64,000 bases of DNA. Origin: Axinella damicornis. Its lineage: Eukaryota; Porifera; Demospongiae; Axinellida; Axinellidae. The DNA lies in contig OZ007507.1 in NCBI GenBank assembly GCA_963931865.1, forward strand, positions 12,066,932-12,130,931, given 5' to 3'. Shown in pieces: positions 39,534-49,600 of the stretch (positions are counted from its first letter, which is position 1; each line of letters begins with the position of its first letter). The notes beneath the pieces are model-generated. The model was given only the letters and a program-made list of their open reading frames with translations. It was not told the DNA's origin and ran no database searches. Made by a program: the position numbers and the translations under genes.

Positions 39534-42500
39534 ATTTCACAACGAGAAGTGCCCAGTAGAGCATTGGCCTACTGTAAAGATCAAAGTATAGAGTTGTTGA
39601 TAATTGGACAGAGACTAGAGCGAAAACCTTGCTTTTCAGAGCTATATATATGACTAGAGAAAGTAATAGATTACAATGTACAATACGGAAAGACTACGGA
39701 ATCTGCATGTATGCACATAACTCTTTGCAGCTCAAACTGGATCTGGCTATTCTGGACTGGCCTGGTCTATAGTCACACCTACCTCAGCCCCACCCCTTTG
39801 CATGGCAACTGAAGGAATGTTGATTGTACAGTTTCGTAGACTCAACCATTATGGCAAGGTTAATTCAGAGTGCAAGGTGTGACCTTCCTGACTATTGTGG
39901 CCGGCTGGTGTGGTCATCATACAACTCTCATTTGTGAGATATGGAATGCTATGCCACAGAAAGGGGAGGCCTGTGTGAATCATGTTAGGAAAATTTTTGT
40001 GGGACTCACTCATCAATTGTCCTCCCTCCAAATAGGACCATGTCTCCACTCGCAGACACAACAAAGGTGCTACCCTCAATCCGGGAGGGTAGACTAAGAC
40101 CAGTGGCCAGCATTCTCATCCACGTGGAGTTGTCAGCATCGAGTACATAGAGCTCGCTGGAATTGTAGTCAGGCCCGCTGATCTTCTGTGGGAAAACACC
40201 TCCACCTGGACCAGTGTTGTCATTGCCTCCCCACAGCACTGCCATCCTGCGGGGACCTAGCATCTGTGAGGAGATGGTGGAGAGGGAGGGGGAGGGAGAA
40301 GGAGAGAGGGGGAGAGAGAAAGAAGGGGATGGGGGGGAAGGGACACAGGGAGGGAGGGAGGGAGGGAGGGAGGGAGGGAGGGAGGGAGGGAGGGAGGGAG
40401 GGAGGGAGGGAGGGAGGGAGGGAGGGAGGGAGGGAGGGAGGGAGGGAGGGAGGGAGGGAGGGAGGGAGGGAGGGAGGGAGGGAGGCAGGGAGGCAGGCAG
40501 GCAGGCAGGGAGGGTGGGAGGGAGGGAGGATTGAAGGAAGAAAGGGGAAGGAGAGACACAGGGAGGGATGAAGGGAGTGAGGTTGGGAAGAAGGGAGGGA
40601 GGAAAGAATGGAGGGAGGTAGGGAGGGAAGGAGGTAGGGACGGAGGGGAGGAGAGGGAGAGGGAAGCAATTGTCACGCACAGCAACCTTGTGGCAACGTG
40701 TCATCTAGACTCTAAATCCCCAGTACATGTAGCTGTTACATGTAGCTACTCACAGGCACCATGACAGCTCCATTTCTTGGTGAGGGGCACTGAGGGAGCT
40801 CTTCCCACACCCCACTCTCCAGTGTGATGCGCCAGACGTCCTGTAGTGGGCACGGGCCACCCACCTGACCGCCACTGTTGTGTATGTGTGTGTTGGGGTG
40901 GGGGTAAGTGTGTAAGTGTGTGTGTGTGCGTGTGCGTGTGCGTGTGCGTGTGTGTGTGTGTGTGTGTACTCTGTCAACAGTGCACCACACTCACCTGGCA
41001 CATCCGCCAAATATAACAAAGGTATCGCCGGACAGAGGTGCTCCAGCGTGCTGTGATCTGGCATGTGGCATGAAGGGATTGTACTGGTTCAGTCCTTTCC
41101 CTGGCGATACCAGCCTCCACTCTCCTGGGGAACAAACCGACCAATCATGTTACTTCCCTCAATGAATGATCCTCAAATCATTCAATTGTGGTCTACTAGA
41201 GAATACTAGAGATTACTGGAGATACCTTCATAGTCAAATCATCTACAATCCTACGATACATTTTCACGTAAAGTTGCAATACACGTGATCCCATATTCGT
41301 TCCCAGGCCTTCACACCCCAGCACTACTAACTACTACAAGCGAGGCTAATTGGTTGTTAAAGTACCGCGGCGAGTGCACTACGACAAATATTGCACAAAG
41401 GTTGAGAGGCTAATATAGCACGAGGCTTCGCCTCGAGACCATGCCCACGTGCACTATGTTCCCTAGTGTACAGCATAAACAGTACTGGTTTATTGCAACA
41501 TATACAGAGTGCTATTTCTGGTGCTATATTTCCCGGTGGAAAATATATTATGCGCATTGTGGGAATTAAGGCACACTTCGGCCCTTTCATCTTCTATGGC
41601 TTCATACAATAAGACGTTATATGCCCTTTGGCTTTGATAAGACTCAGTGGACTGAATGCTTGATTGGGATTGCACAAAATATACTCCAATTTCGGAAGAC
41701 TTTACAGGAATAATATACATTGTAAATTTGGATGATATTTTTAACCATGGACAAACTCCTATAAATCATGATTCTAACCACTTTTCCCTTCTACAAAATG
41801 GACCAATCAATTATCAAGAGTTCATAATATATCCACCCAGCAGACCAACCAGATTCCTTCCATCCAACAAATGGAGCCCTCCAACTACCAATTGCAGCAG
41901 ACCATTTGTGTAGCCTCATACCCAGGCTCGCCTCCCGCGCGCGGTAAGAGGAAATGAGCCTGGGTACGAGGCTACCATTTGTGGGTATTAGATTTTGTTC
42001 GGGTATCTTTCAACTCCAATGCCCTGGCGAGTGATACGAACTGGGTCAGAGGCTAGCCTCGTTCCCAGGCCACCTGGGAACGAGGCTAGGTCAGAGGCCA
42101 GCTGAATGGGTTCAGCAGGAAAGAAGGAATCTTGTAAGGTACCATCCACCAGCAACAGAAACCTAAGCACTGCACACACAATCATCAATTCCATTCCCAT
42201 CACAAGAGGTAATGGGAGCAGCTTTGTTGTGGTTGCAGAGAGCACCGGCTCAACATGCCAGTGTTGTGGGGATGCACTACTAGTGTGTGGGGATGCATAG
42301 AGTGCACCGGCTCCTGGTTTAGAAGCTTGCAACATGCTAGTGTTGTCTGACACCAGCATTCCTGTTTAGTTAGGTATCATCGTACTGTTGTCATAACACC
42401 GGCTGGCGTCACTATTGTGGAGGGAGGTACCTGATTGGTCAGCAGTGGAAGGCAGCGATCTACACACACACACACAGTGACACACACACACAGACACACA

Positions 42501-44833
42501 CACACACACACACACACCATACCTGTGAGGTCTGTGGTGCTGATATTGAGTACCCAAGTATCTGACAGCTGTCGTCCCTCTTGTCCGCTCCTTCCCATAC
42601 TCAACCACAGCAGGTTACTGCCGGGGTACACCCCTCCCGCTGCGTGTAGCCTTGCCTGGGGGGGGTCTTCCCCGCTTGACACGTTCAGTGTTTGCCAACG
42701 CATAGCGACAAAGTCGTACGCCCAGGTATCACTGAAACACTCACTGTCACCACACCCTTGGGGGAAACAGAGGTATACTGAGGTATACTGAAAGGTATAC
42801 ACTGAAAGGTATATACTGAGAGTTACTGAGAACTGTAAGTTTGCAGTGAGCCGCACGCATGCACAGGGTCTAGACCATGGGTAACTTCGGGCTGATGGAT
42901 GGAGATGGACGGCATGGGGTTATGTATCAGATTACTGATGCTTAACTAGCTTACACCACATGGGAATTGGAATAAACACAGACTGTATTTAGCCAACTAG
43001 GCTAAGCTATTGTGGGTGTGTTTGTGGGTAAGCAAGATGATGGACGTACACCATACAATCTGCTGAACTCACATGCAACATTCAACTCTGATAGCAATAC
43101 AGAGTATTTCAACTAGCAAATTAAACTAGTAAGGGAAGTGGTATTTCAACTGGCAAGTAAAGTAACTAGCATTTCAACTAGCAAATTAAACTAGTAAGTC
43201 CATCAGCCCGAAATAAGCTCGGTAAGGGAGGGGAGTTCCTGGTGGCTGGCTATTTTCGACATGGCCGGCACTTCATGGCCCTCGCATTCACTCCTCCAGC
43301 AATTCTTCCGATTTATGGTAGGCATACACGACCTTTGAACTTTCCGGTGTTTTACTTTTGTTAGCAAAAACTGCTGCTAGACGGCGACAGCTGGGGCTGT
43401 GTCACTAAGTCCCATCCCTTAACTTATTAACGCAACAGACAAGAGGTGAGATATACGACACACGTGGTACGAGAGATCAGAGCATCTGCTGCCACAGGAC
43501 CAGGACATGGCACCCTGTGATGTACTACAGCTATAATCTCATGTGTATGTGTGTACGTGTGTGTGTGTGTGCGTGATGGTCTCACCATGTGTGATGATCC
43601 AGTAGTTGTCAACCACTCCACTGACAATGCTGTACTGTGGTGGGGGCATCACAGGGCCAGCAGAGGATATCTCAGACCAAGCGCCACTCGAAAGATCAAG
43701 CATCCAAAAGTCATCTAGAGGGGAGAGGGTGGAGGGTGAGGAGAGATGGGAGAAGGTGGATGGTGAGGAGGGAGAGGGGAAAAGGTGAGGGTGAGGAGAT
43801 CGATGAGAGGGAGAATGTGGAGGGTGAGGAGGGGAGAGGAGAGAGGGTGAAGGATGAGGAGGGGAGAAGGTGGAGGGTGAGGATGGGAGATGGTGGAGGT
43901 GGCCGTGGGTGAGGAGGGAAGACGGTTTGAGAAAGCCATACTGTCCACTTATCACTACTAGCTGAAGTCATGATCAGTTAGTTAATATTTGGTCAGCTAG
44001 ACTAATAAATACTCCTAGACCTTCCAGCAATGTGTGATAGAACATGGACTTTCTTCCTCCTCACCCTCTCCACCTTCTCTCCTACTCACCCTCCACCTTC
44101 TGCCTTCTCCCCTCTTCACCCTCCACCTTCTCCCCTCTTCACCGTCTAAGTAGTACTTAGCACTACTCATGTGACCCTCAATGAATCAGATGCCTCAGGG
44201 TCGATCACATGACTGAACATTAAATCGCATAATGCACACAAGACCAATGGCTGTTTCGGGTCAGTGAGTGACACTAAATACTTTTGAAACCAGTTTTCGT
44301 GCATTCCGGGGATTGTTATTAGTGCACTCGGGCAATAACTATTATGGTTAACAAGATAATGCACGGGCCGAATGTCCTCGTGCACTAAAACCCTGTAATG
44401 CACTGCAAATTGGTACTTAAATATCACTAACTGCATGGTGTAGTTGTTAAGGTCTAGGCGCCTAGGCATACAGCTGTCACAATTATACCAATGCAGTGCA
44501 CATATCTAAAAAATTCTTCCCTCACCCCCGGCCCCCGGCATGAAGGGGGCGTGTCGTGCGTCAAATACTGCACTATAGGGACACGAGAGCCATCATTTGA
44601 GCAGGCTCTGCAGTTTAATAGTCCTCACCTCGGATGCCAGTAACGTTGGACCTTGGCCTCAACCCCTCTCCTCCAAACACGAACAAGTCGTTGTTGCGGA
44701 GGGCGGCACCCGAATACCACCGGGTGGTTGGGGGTACGGACGCACTAGGTTCAACGACATTCCAAGAGAAGGGTTGCGCGAGGGAAACAGCGACAAGGGA
44801 GGAGAGAAGGATGGTAGACAGAACAAATGCCAT
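36044..44833 (-). CDS. Kelch-repeat/cytochrome b561 fusion, secretory-pathway membrane protein
   Basis: Ten exons with all phases closing (44833-44629, 43714-43586, 42756-42523, 41124-40995, 40874-40754, 40263-40010, 39427-39211, 37712-37573, 36553-36430, 36190-36044) give 566 aa. Residues 1-20 are a signal peptide (MAFVLSTILLSSLVAVSLAQ). Residues about 25-358 hold kelch-type blades (DLFVFGGEG, DDFWMLDLSSGAWSEI, DTWAYDFVAMRWQTL, TFVIFGGCA, DVWRITLESGVWEEL, MVLFGGRTIDE). Residues about 389-560 are a cytochrome b561-like core of about five helices. The four expected haem-ligand histidines are visible: H393 (HGALM), H426 (HVICQ), H457 (HAIVG) and H504 (HAISG). b561 cores move electrons across membranes from ascorbate to ferric iron or monodehydroascorbate. 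The lumenal kelch propeller presumably binds a partner. The start faces the USP25/28 start across 222 bp. Confidence 0.88.
36295..36384. mobile_element. About 90-bp TAGCCTCG-family element
   Basis: ggcctcattcccagactcct at the left and gatcctgggaacgaggcta at the right, with inner arms cctcccaagc / ggtgggg. The left TA is lost and no duplication is seen. It lies in an intron of the kelch-b561 gene. Confidence 0.65.
36563..36614. repeat. (TG)n microsatellite
   Basis: Starts about 10 bp beyond the acceptor of exon 36430-36553 (CA in the sense strand). Confidence 0.9.
36726..36764. mobile_element. 39-bp micro-MITE with perfect 9-bp target duplication
   Basis: TAGCCTCGTTCCCAGgctctcgttCTGGGAATGAGGCTA is 39 bp (termini TAGCCTCGTTCCCAG and CTGGGAATGAGGCTA). 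The 9-mer ggtagacta flanks it exactly at 36717-36725 and 36765-36773. Confidence 0.88.
37095..37469. mobile_element. 375-bp MITE of a second family, about 80-bp TIRs
   Basis: Left tagtgctggttagacggaat and right arm ending ccagtgcta are inverted, as are caccagtcgagatttcca / ggaaatctcgactggtg and gaccactctttcttggtctt / its complement. The 14-mer aaggggctcttgtg occurs immediately left (37081-37094) and again at 37476-37489, six bases past the right arm. It lies in an intron of kelch-b561. Confidence 0.8.
38025..39080. repeat. Higher-order tandem repeat, 495 bp = 158 + 142 + 195
   Basis: The motif taggccagggaacgaggcta recurs at 38025, 38183, 38325, 38520, 38678, 38820 and 39015. The spacing 158, 142, 195 occurs twice in order, so three subunits form a 495-bp higher-order unit. 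Every subunit carries a TAGCCTCG-like end and a nearby inverted copy (ttcctagcctgaac). It lies in an intron of kelch-b561, just left of the micro-MITE at 39158. Confidence 0.9.
39158..39192. mobile_element. 35-bp micro-MITE with perfect 10-bp target duplication
   Basis: Only two arms of about 16 bp: TAGCCTCGTTCCCAGG and CATGGGAATGAGGCTA, with almost no interior. The 10-mer gatctacctc flanks both ends (39148-39157 and 39193-39202). Confidence 0.88.
39430..39528. repeat. (TG)n microsatellite
   Basis: About 95 bp of TG/TGCG immediately beyond the acceptor of exon 39211-39427 (CA in the sense strand). Confidence 0.95.
40344..40665. repeat. (GGGA)n tract
   Basis: About 150 bp of pure GGGA, then imperfect purine repeats. 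With the purine-rich stretch from 40264 it reads as one 400-bp polypyrimidine tract in front of the acceptor of exon 40010-40263. Confidence 0.95.
40880..40970. repeat. TG/TGCG microsatellite
   Basis: Begins about 6 bp beyond the acceptor of kelch-b561 exon 40754-40874 (CA in the sense strand). Confidence 0.9.
41911..41974. mobile_element. 64-bp micro-MITE with perfect 9-bp target duplication
   Basis: TAGCCTCATACCCAGGCTC at the left and GAGCCTGGGTACGAGGCTA at the right. The 9-mer ccatttgtg flanks both ends (41902-41910 and 41975-41983). A close relative, left end diverged, is at about 60560-60622. Confidence 0.88.
42054..42088. mobile_element. 35-bp micro-MITE with perfect 10-bp target duplication
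   Basis: TAGCCTCGTTCCCAGG and CCTGGGAACGAGGCTA with a 3-base middle. The 10-mer ggtcagaggc flanks both ends (42044-42053 and 42089-42098). It differs at only two positions from the 35-bp copy at 39158. Confidence 0.9.
43715..43920. repeat. GGAGGGTGAGGAG purine minisatellite
   Basis: Repeats of the type ggtggagggtgaggag, directly abutting the acceptor of exon 43586-43714 (pyrimidine-rich in the sense strand). Related pyrimidine repeats in the opposite orientation lie at 44050-44145. Confidence 0.9.
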
Positions 44834-45055
44834 CTTTCTGGTCGTCTATTAAAATACGAGAAGCTAAGCAGCAGCACTATGTTGTTCCGCCCACTTTGAT
44901 CAGAATTTTGTGCCACGCCCTTCCCTTGCCCAAGTTGCTGCTCCCTAAATAACCGTTTCGTACAGAAAGTCTGTAATATTTTCGTTCTTGTAGCCACGTG
45001 AAGTGATGCGAGAGGTGGTGATACCAGCCAGGCGAATAGGTGGCAGATCCTAGCA
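44834..45055. promoter_or_regulatory. 222-bp divergent promoter of kelch-b561 and USP25/28
   Basis: The two start codons (44833 minus, 45056 plus) face outward across 222 bp. The interval contains ccgccc near 44887, an E-box CACGTG at about 44994-44999, and no TATA box. A shared housekeeping-type promoter is the simplest reading. Confidence 0.55.
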
Positions 45056-45102
45056 ATGGAGAGGCGATCTGCACCAGGCACAAGCCCTGCGGTACGTCGA
45101 GA

Positions 45103-45138
<36 letters not shown>

Positions 45139-46582
45139 TGTCCTACCCCCACATAATATGATACAGTCCCCCTGACCTTGAGCGGTCTGTGGTGTTGCCA
45201 TAGATAATAGAGCGTAATGGTGTTGCGTAGGTGCAACTGTAGGGGGGGGGGGGGGGGTGTTGCTGTGACGCCGCAGTATACTGTTCACATGAGGGAGGGT
45301 CTGGTGGGATGGCTGCTTGCCGAGTGGTTAAGGCGTTGGACTGCTAATTGAAAGGTTGCTGGTTTGAATCCCTCCAGCTGTAGGGAAGATTTTCTGTCCT
45401 AAGAGTCGACCCAGCTGTACCCCACAAATGAGTAGGTGTGTTCTTTCAGGTGTTTTCGGCTGAAAATAGTTCACACCGCATCCTTTGGAGGGATGTACAT
45501 GTAAAGCTGTTGGTCCCGGGGGAATTGTAAGCTCTGCCGTCTCTAGGCCCTTGTTAGCCACAATCATGGTAACCTCACAGGGGAATAAAAAGTGATCTGG
45601 CCAGACTAAGATAAGCAGTATCCTAAAGCAAAGTTGATATCAGATTTTGATCAGATTGTGCTGCTACAATGTGGACCAGTACCATCTGATTGGGGCAGTC
45701 TTTACACATTTGCTGCCATCGTGCACTCTTGCAAGGGGTGACCACTCCAACAAGCACTGCACCAGGAACTGTGACAGGTTTCAATATGTGACCGTCCAAA
45801 ACTGCCTATGACCACATGACTATTCTGCTAAACTGCTAGTGACCTTATGACCTTTGCGAAATCCACCGTTACTTCACGATTACATCTAGATACGGAGTAT
45901 CATGGTAATTGACACCTTATCTGCCGTGTACGGGATTGTGACCCCAATTGCAGCTCCAGGTACAATACTTACTGGAGTGACTGCCTATTGTTTATGTCCC
46001 CCATCCCAATTCACAAGCACCTCATCCATCTCTTTCTCCGTGCAGCGTGATGACTCAGCCAAGCTGGCCAGGCTCCGTGCAGAGTTTGGAATCACCGAGA
46101 CTGAGGCCGGGAATGTGCTGGATGTAAGCTGTGTGCAGTATATAGTCTTGTAGTCTTGACCCCATTTCACAAAGTTGAGAGACCTTGGTCTTGGAGCCAG
46201 CCACATTTTACTTCCACTAAGATCTTGGCGGATGGAACAGAAGCGTGGCGAAACCTACCCGTACTTTCCCCTCCTCCGGGGGCATAAAACTGGCTTCCCC
46301 CAAGACTAGGAAGACCTCTGGGGACTTGCTGCACTGCAGGCTGACCTGAAAGCCATCTGCAGCTGTTGTAGCAGCTGAAATTATAGTGAATTTGCTCCTC
46401 GTCCTCCCTTCCGTCCTCTGTCCCTTCCTCCATCCCTCCTTCCTCCCTCCCCTGCTTCGTCCCACCCTCATCCCTTCCATGCTCTGTCCCTCCTTCCTCC
46501 CTTCCCTCCTCCGTCCCTCCTTCATGACATCCCCCCCTTTTCCGTCCCTCCTTCCTCCCTTCTGTCCTCTGTGCCTCCTTCA

Positions 46583-46620
<38 letters not shown>

Positions 46621-49600
46621 TCCTCCATTCCTCCACAGGGGTGCAGTGGCAGCCTTGATCAGGCATTTGCATTATTGTACGCTGGAGGAGGAGTCACTGC
46701 TGGGTACGTTGCTCAGGAGACAGCAGGAAGAGGGGATGCCCAGGGACCCAGGACAGGTGAGAGTGCTTGGAGAAGGGGTGGTGGTGGTGGTGGGGGGGGG
46801 GGGGGGGGGGGGCAGGGACAGTATGGTGGGTGCTACATGTAAATAGAAGGTGCCCATAGCAGTTGGTGTTGTTCTCACTGCCCCCCTCCCCTCAGCTGGG
46901 GATGGAGCCACTGCTAGCGGAGAGGCTGACCAGTCCGCTGGAACCGTCAACAGTGAGTGTGTACATGTATGAATGTACATGTAGGTGTTCATCGTTCTAT
47001 CCGTCTGTGTGCATCACCCCTTCCAGATCCCATTGACCTGACTGGGGAGGAGGACGCCCTTCAGAAGGCTCTGGCTCTCAGTATCCAGGAGATGCAGCGG
47101 CAGTCGGGTGGAGGGGGGATTTCCATAGAGGAACAAGAGCTAAGCAGGTGTAGTGTCAGACCCAGTTCGGGATTACCAGTTCAGCGATTGTGTTTTCACC
47201 TTCTTCCTCCTCCCTCACTCCTTGCCTTCCTCCTCCTCCCTCATTCCTTGCCTTCCTCCTTCCCTCGCTCCTCCTCCCCCCCCCTCCCCCCCTCCCCCCC
47301 TCCTTCCTCTTCCTCCTCCCCTCTCGCCCCTCCTCTTCAGGGCTCTGGAGGCCAGTTTAGCCGACAACCAAGCAAACATGGCTCGGCTAGGAATGCCCAT
47401 GGTGTTTGTGGACCCCCTCAATCCGTTTGAGAGGAAGAGGAAGGGGCTCACTCCAGTTGGGCTCAAGAACATTGGCAACACATGCTGGTTTAGTGCCGTC
47501 ATACAGGTGGGCGTGGGTTGGGTGGGTATGGGTATGGGATTGGGTGGGTATGGGATTGGGTGGGTGTGGGTATGGGGTTGGGTGGGTGTGGGTATGGGAT
47601 TGGGTGGGTGTGGGTATGGGATTGGGTGGGTGTGGGTATGGGGTTGGGTGGGTATGAGATTGGGTGGGTATGGGGTTGGGTGGCTGTGGGTGGGTGTATG
47701 GGATTCCCTGGGACAGTCCTGCCTATCCGGTGTTAGCACAGTACAATCCTGAGGAATTCAATCCGATTGGACATACAGGATCCGTAGGATTGCTGGGATC
47801 ACTGTGACCGTCCTGCCTATCCCGTGCTACATGTAGGACAGTACAATCCTGAGAAATTCTGCTGGGAACACTGGGACAGTCCCGCTACCCTGTGCTAGGA
47901 CAGTGCAATTCTGTACAAGCCCCGTGGCATACAGGACCCATACGAATGCTGGGATCATTGGGATGGTCCCGCTACCCTGTGCTAGGACAGTACAATTCTG
48001 TACAAGCCCCGTGGCATACAGGACCCATACGAATGCTGGGATCATTGGGATGGTCCCGCTACCCTGTGCTAGGACAGTACAATTCTGTACAAGCCCCGTG
48101 GCATACAGGACCCATACGAATGCTGGGATCATTGGGATGGTCCCGCTACCCTGTGGTAGGACTGTACAATCCCCAGGGCATTCAGGACCCATAGGGTTGC
48201 AGGGAACACTAGTGGGACAGTTCCGCTACCCTGGTACAATTCTGTATAATCCCCGGGGCATACAGGACCCATACATGTACGAATGCTGGGATCATTGAAG
48301 GCCAACCTGGTGGGTGGGTGGTTATGAGTGTGTGTGACACTTGGGCTCTCTGTTGCATGTATGGTCTGTCAGTGCATGGACATATTTACTCTCTGCAGTC
48401 ACTGTTCCACGTCCCCATGTTCCGTGATGTGGTCCTGACCTACAGCCCTCCCTCCCTACCCAATGGCATGTCAGAGGTACACCTGTGCAGCACTGGCTGC
48501 CACACACACCATACTCCTGCACACACCACACTCCCACACACATCACACTCCCACATCTCTCACTTCCTCACACACATCACACTCCCACACCCCTCACTTC
48601 CCCACACACATCACACTCCCACACCCCACACATATCACCCCACACAATCACACTCCCACACCCCCACACCCCTAACTTCCCCACACACATCGCACTCCCA
48701 CACACATCACACTCCCACACCCCTCACTTCCCCACCCCTCACTTCCCCCCACACATCACACTCCCCCACATACATCACACTCCCACACCCCTCAGTATCC
48801 CCAGTGTGTGCGTTTCATTCTGGAGCTGCAGAAGTTGTTTGCCCTTCTCCTGCGCAGTGAACGGAAGTACATCAACCCCCAGCCAGCCATCCAGGTACAT
48901 GTACAATGTACATCAACCCACCATCAACCCTTAGCTTGTCATCTGTCGCCGCAAAATGATTATTTGCTTGGCTATATATACATGTACATGCATGTATGCA
49001 TGCACATTTCATAAGTCTGATAAAGCCCACCAAAATATTTCTGAGGGGGCTGGCAATCTGATTTTTGTAGGGTAGTTATAATTACCCCGTGCGCATGCGC
49101 AGCAGGGGGTAGAGTGATCGGTTTGTCTGTCAGTCTGTCCGCAGTCCAAGCGCTGTTTGAGCAGTGAAGGCCTTATTGAAGGCTTATTTCAGGATAGAAG
49201 TGTCAGAATTCAGAAAATACTAGCGTCTACATAACTCACAGACCAGAGATCTACTCGAGAGGCTGAGAAAAGCTGCGTGAAAGTCGTGCTTCTAATTTAT
49301 ACAATTTGACCACACCCAATTTCTAACATTACTGCCACAACTTACGGTATCTCATTCTGCATGCGAATATGCTATGCTGACATTGCTGTATTATAGTACT
49401 ACTGTATTAAATCATGGCCTACATGTAGCTAGTGTGTATTATCCATGAGCTAGCTCATCGTGCATGCTGTATGAATAGGCCTATAGCTGTCAAGTCAAAG
49501 TTGCGCACGGGGTACGTGCTCTGCTGAGCACCTCTAGTTATCATGAAGTCTCCAAGTTTGAAGCTTAAAGGATGTTTACATTTTGTAGTTTCGCAGTTAG

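Noticed and set aside
40006..40704. A 232-codon frame with a Ser/Leu/Pro repeat
   Set aside because: Only 40010-40263 is a kelch exon. The upstream part translates the (GGGA)n tract.
43262..43332. Possible plus-strand first exon (ATG ... followed by GTAGGC) inside a kelch-b561 intron
   Set aside because: About 20 codons with a plausible donor, but no matching downstream exon or family motif was found.
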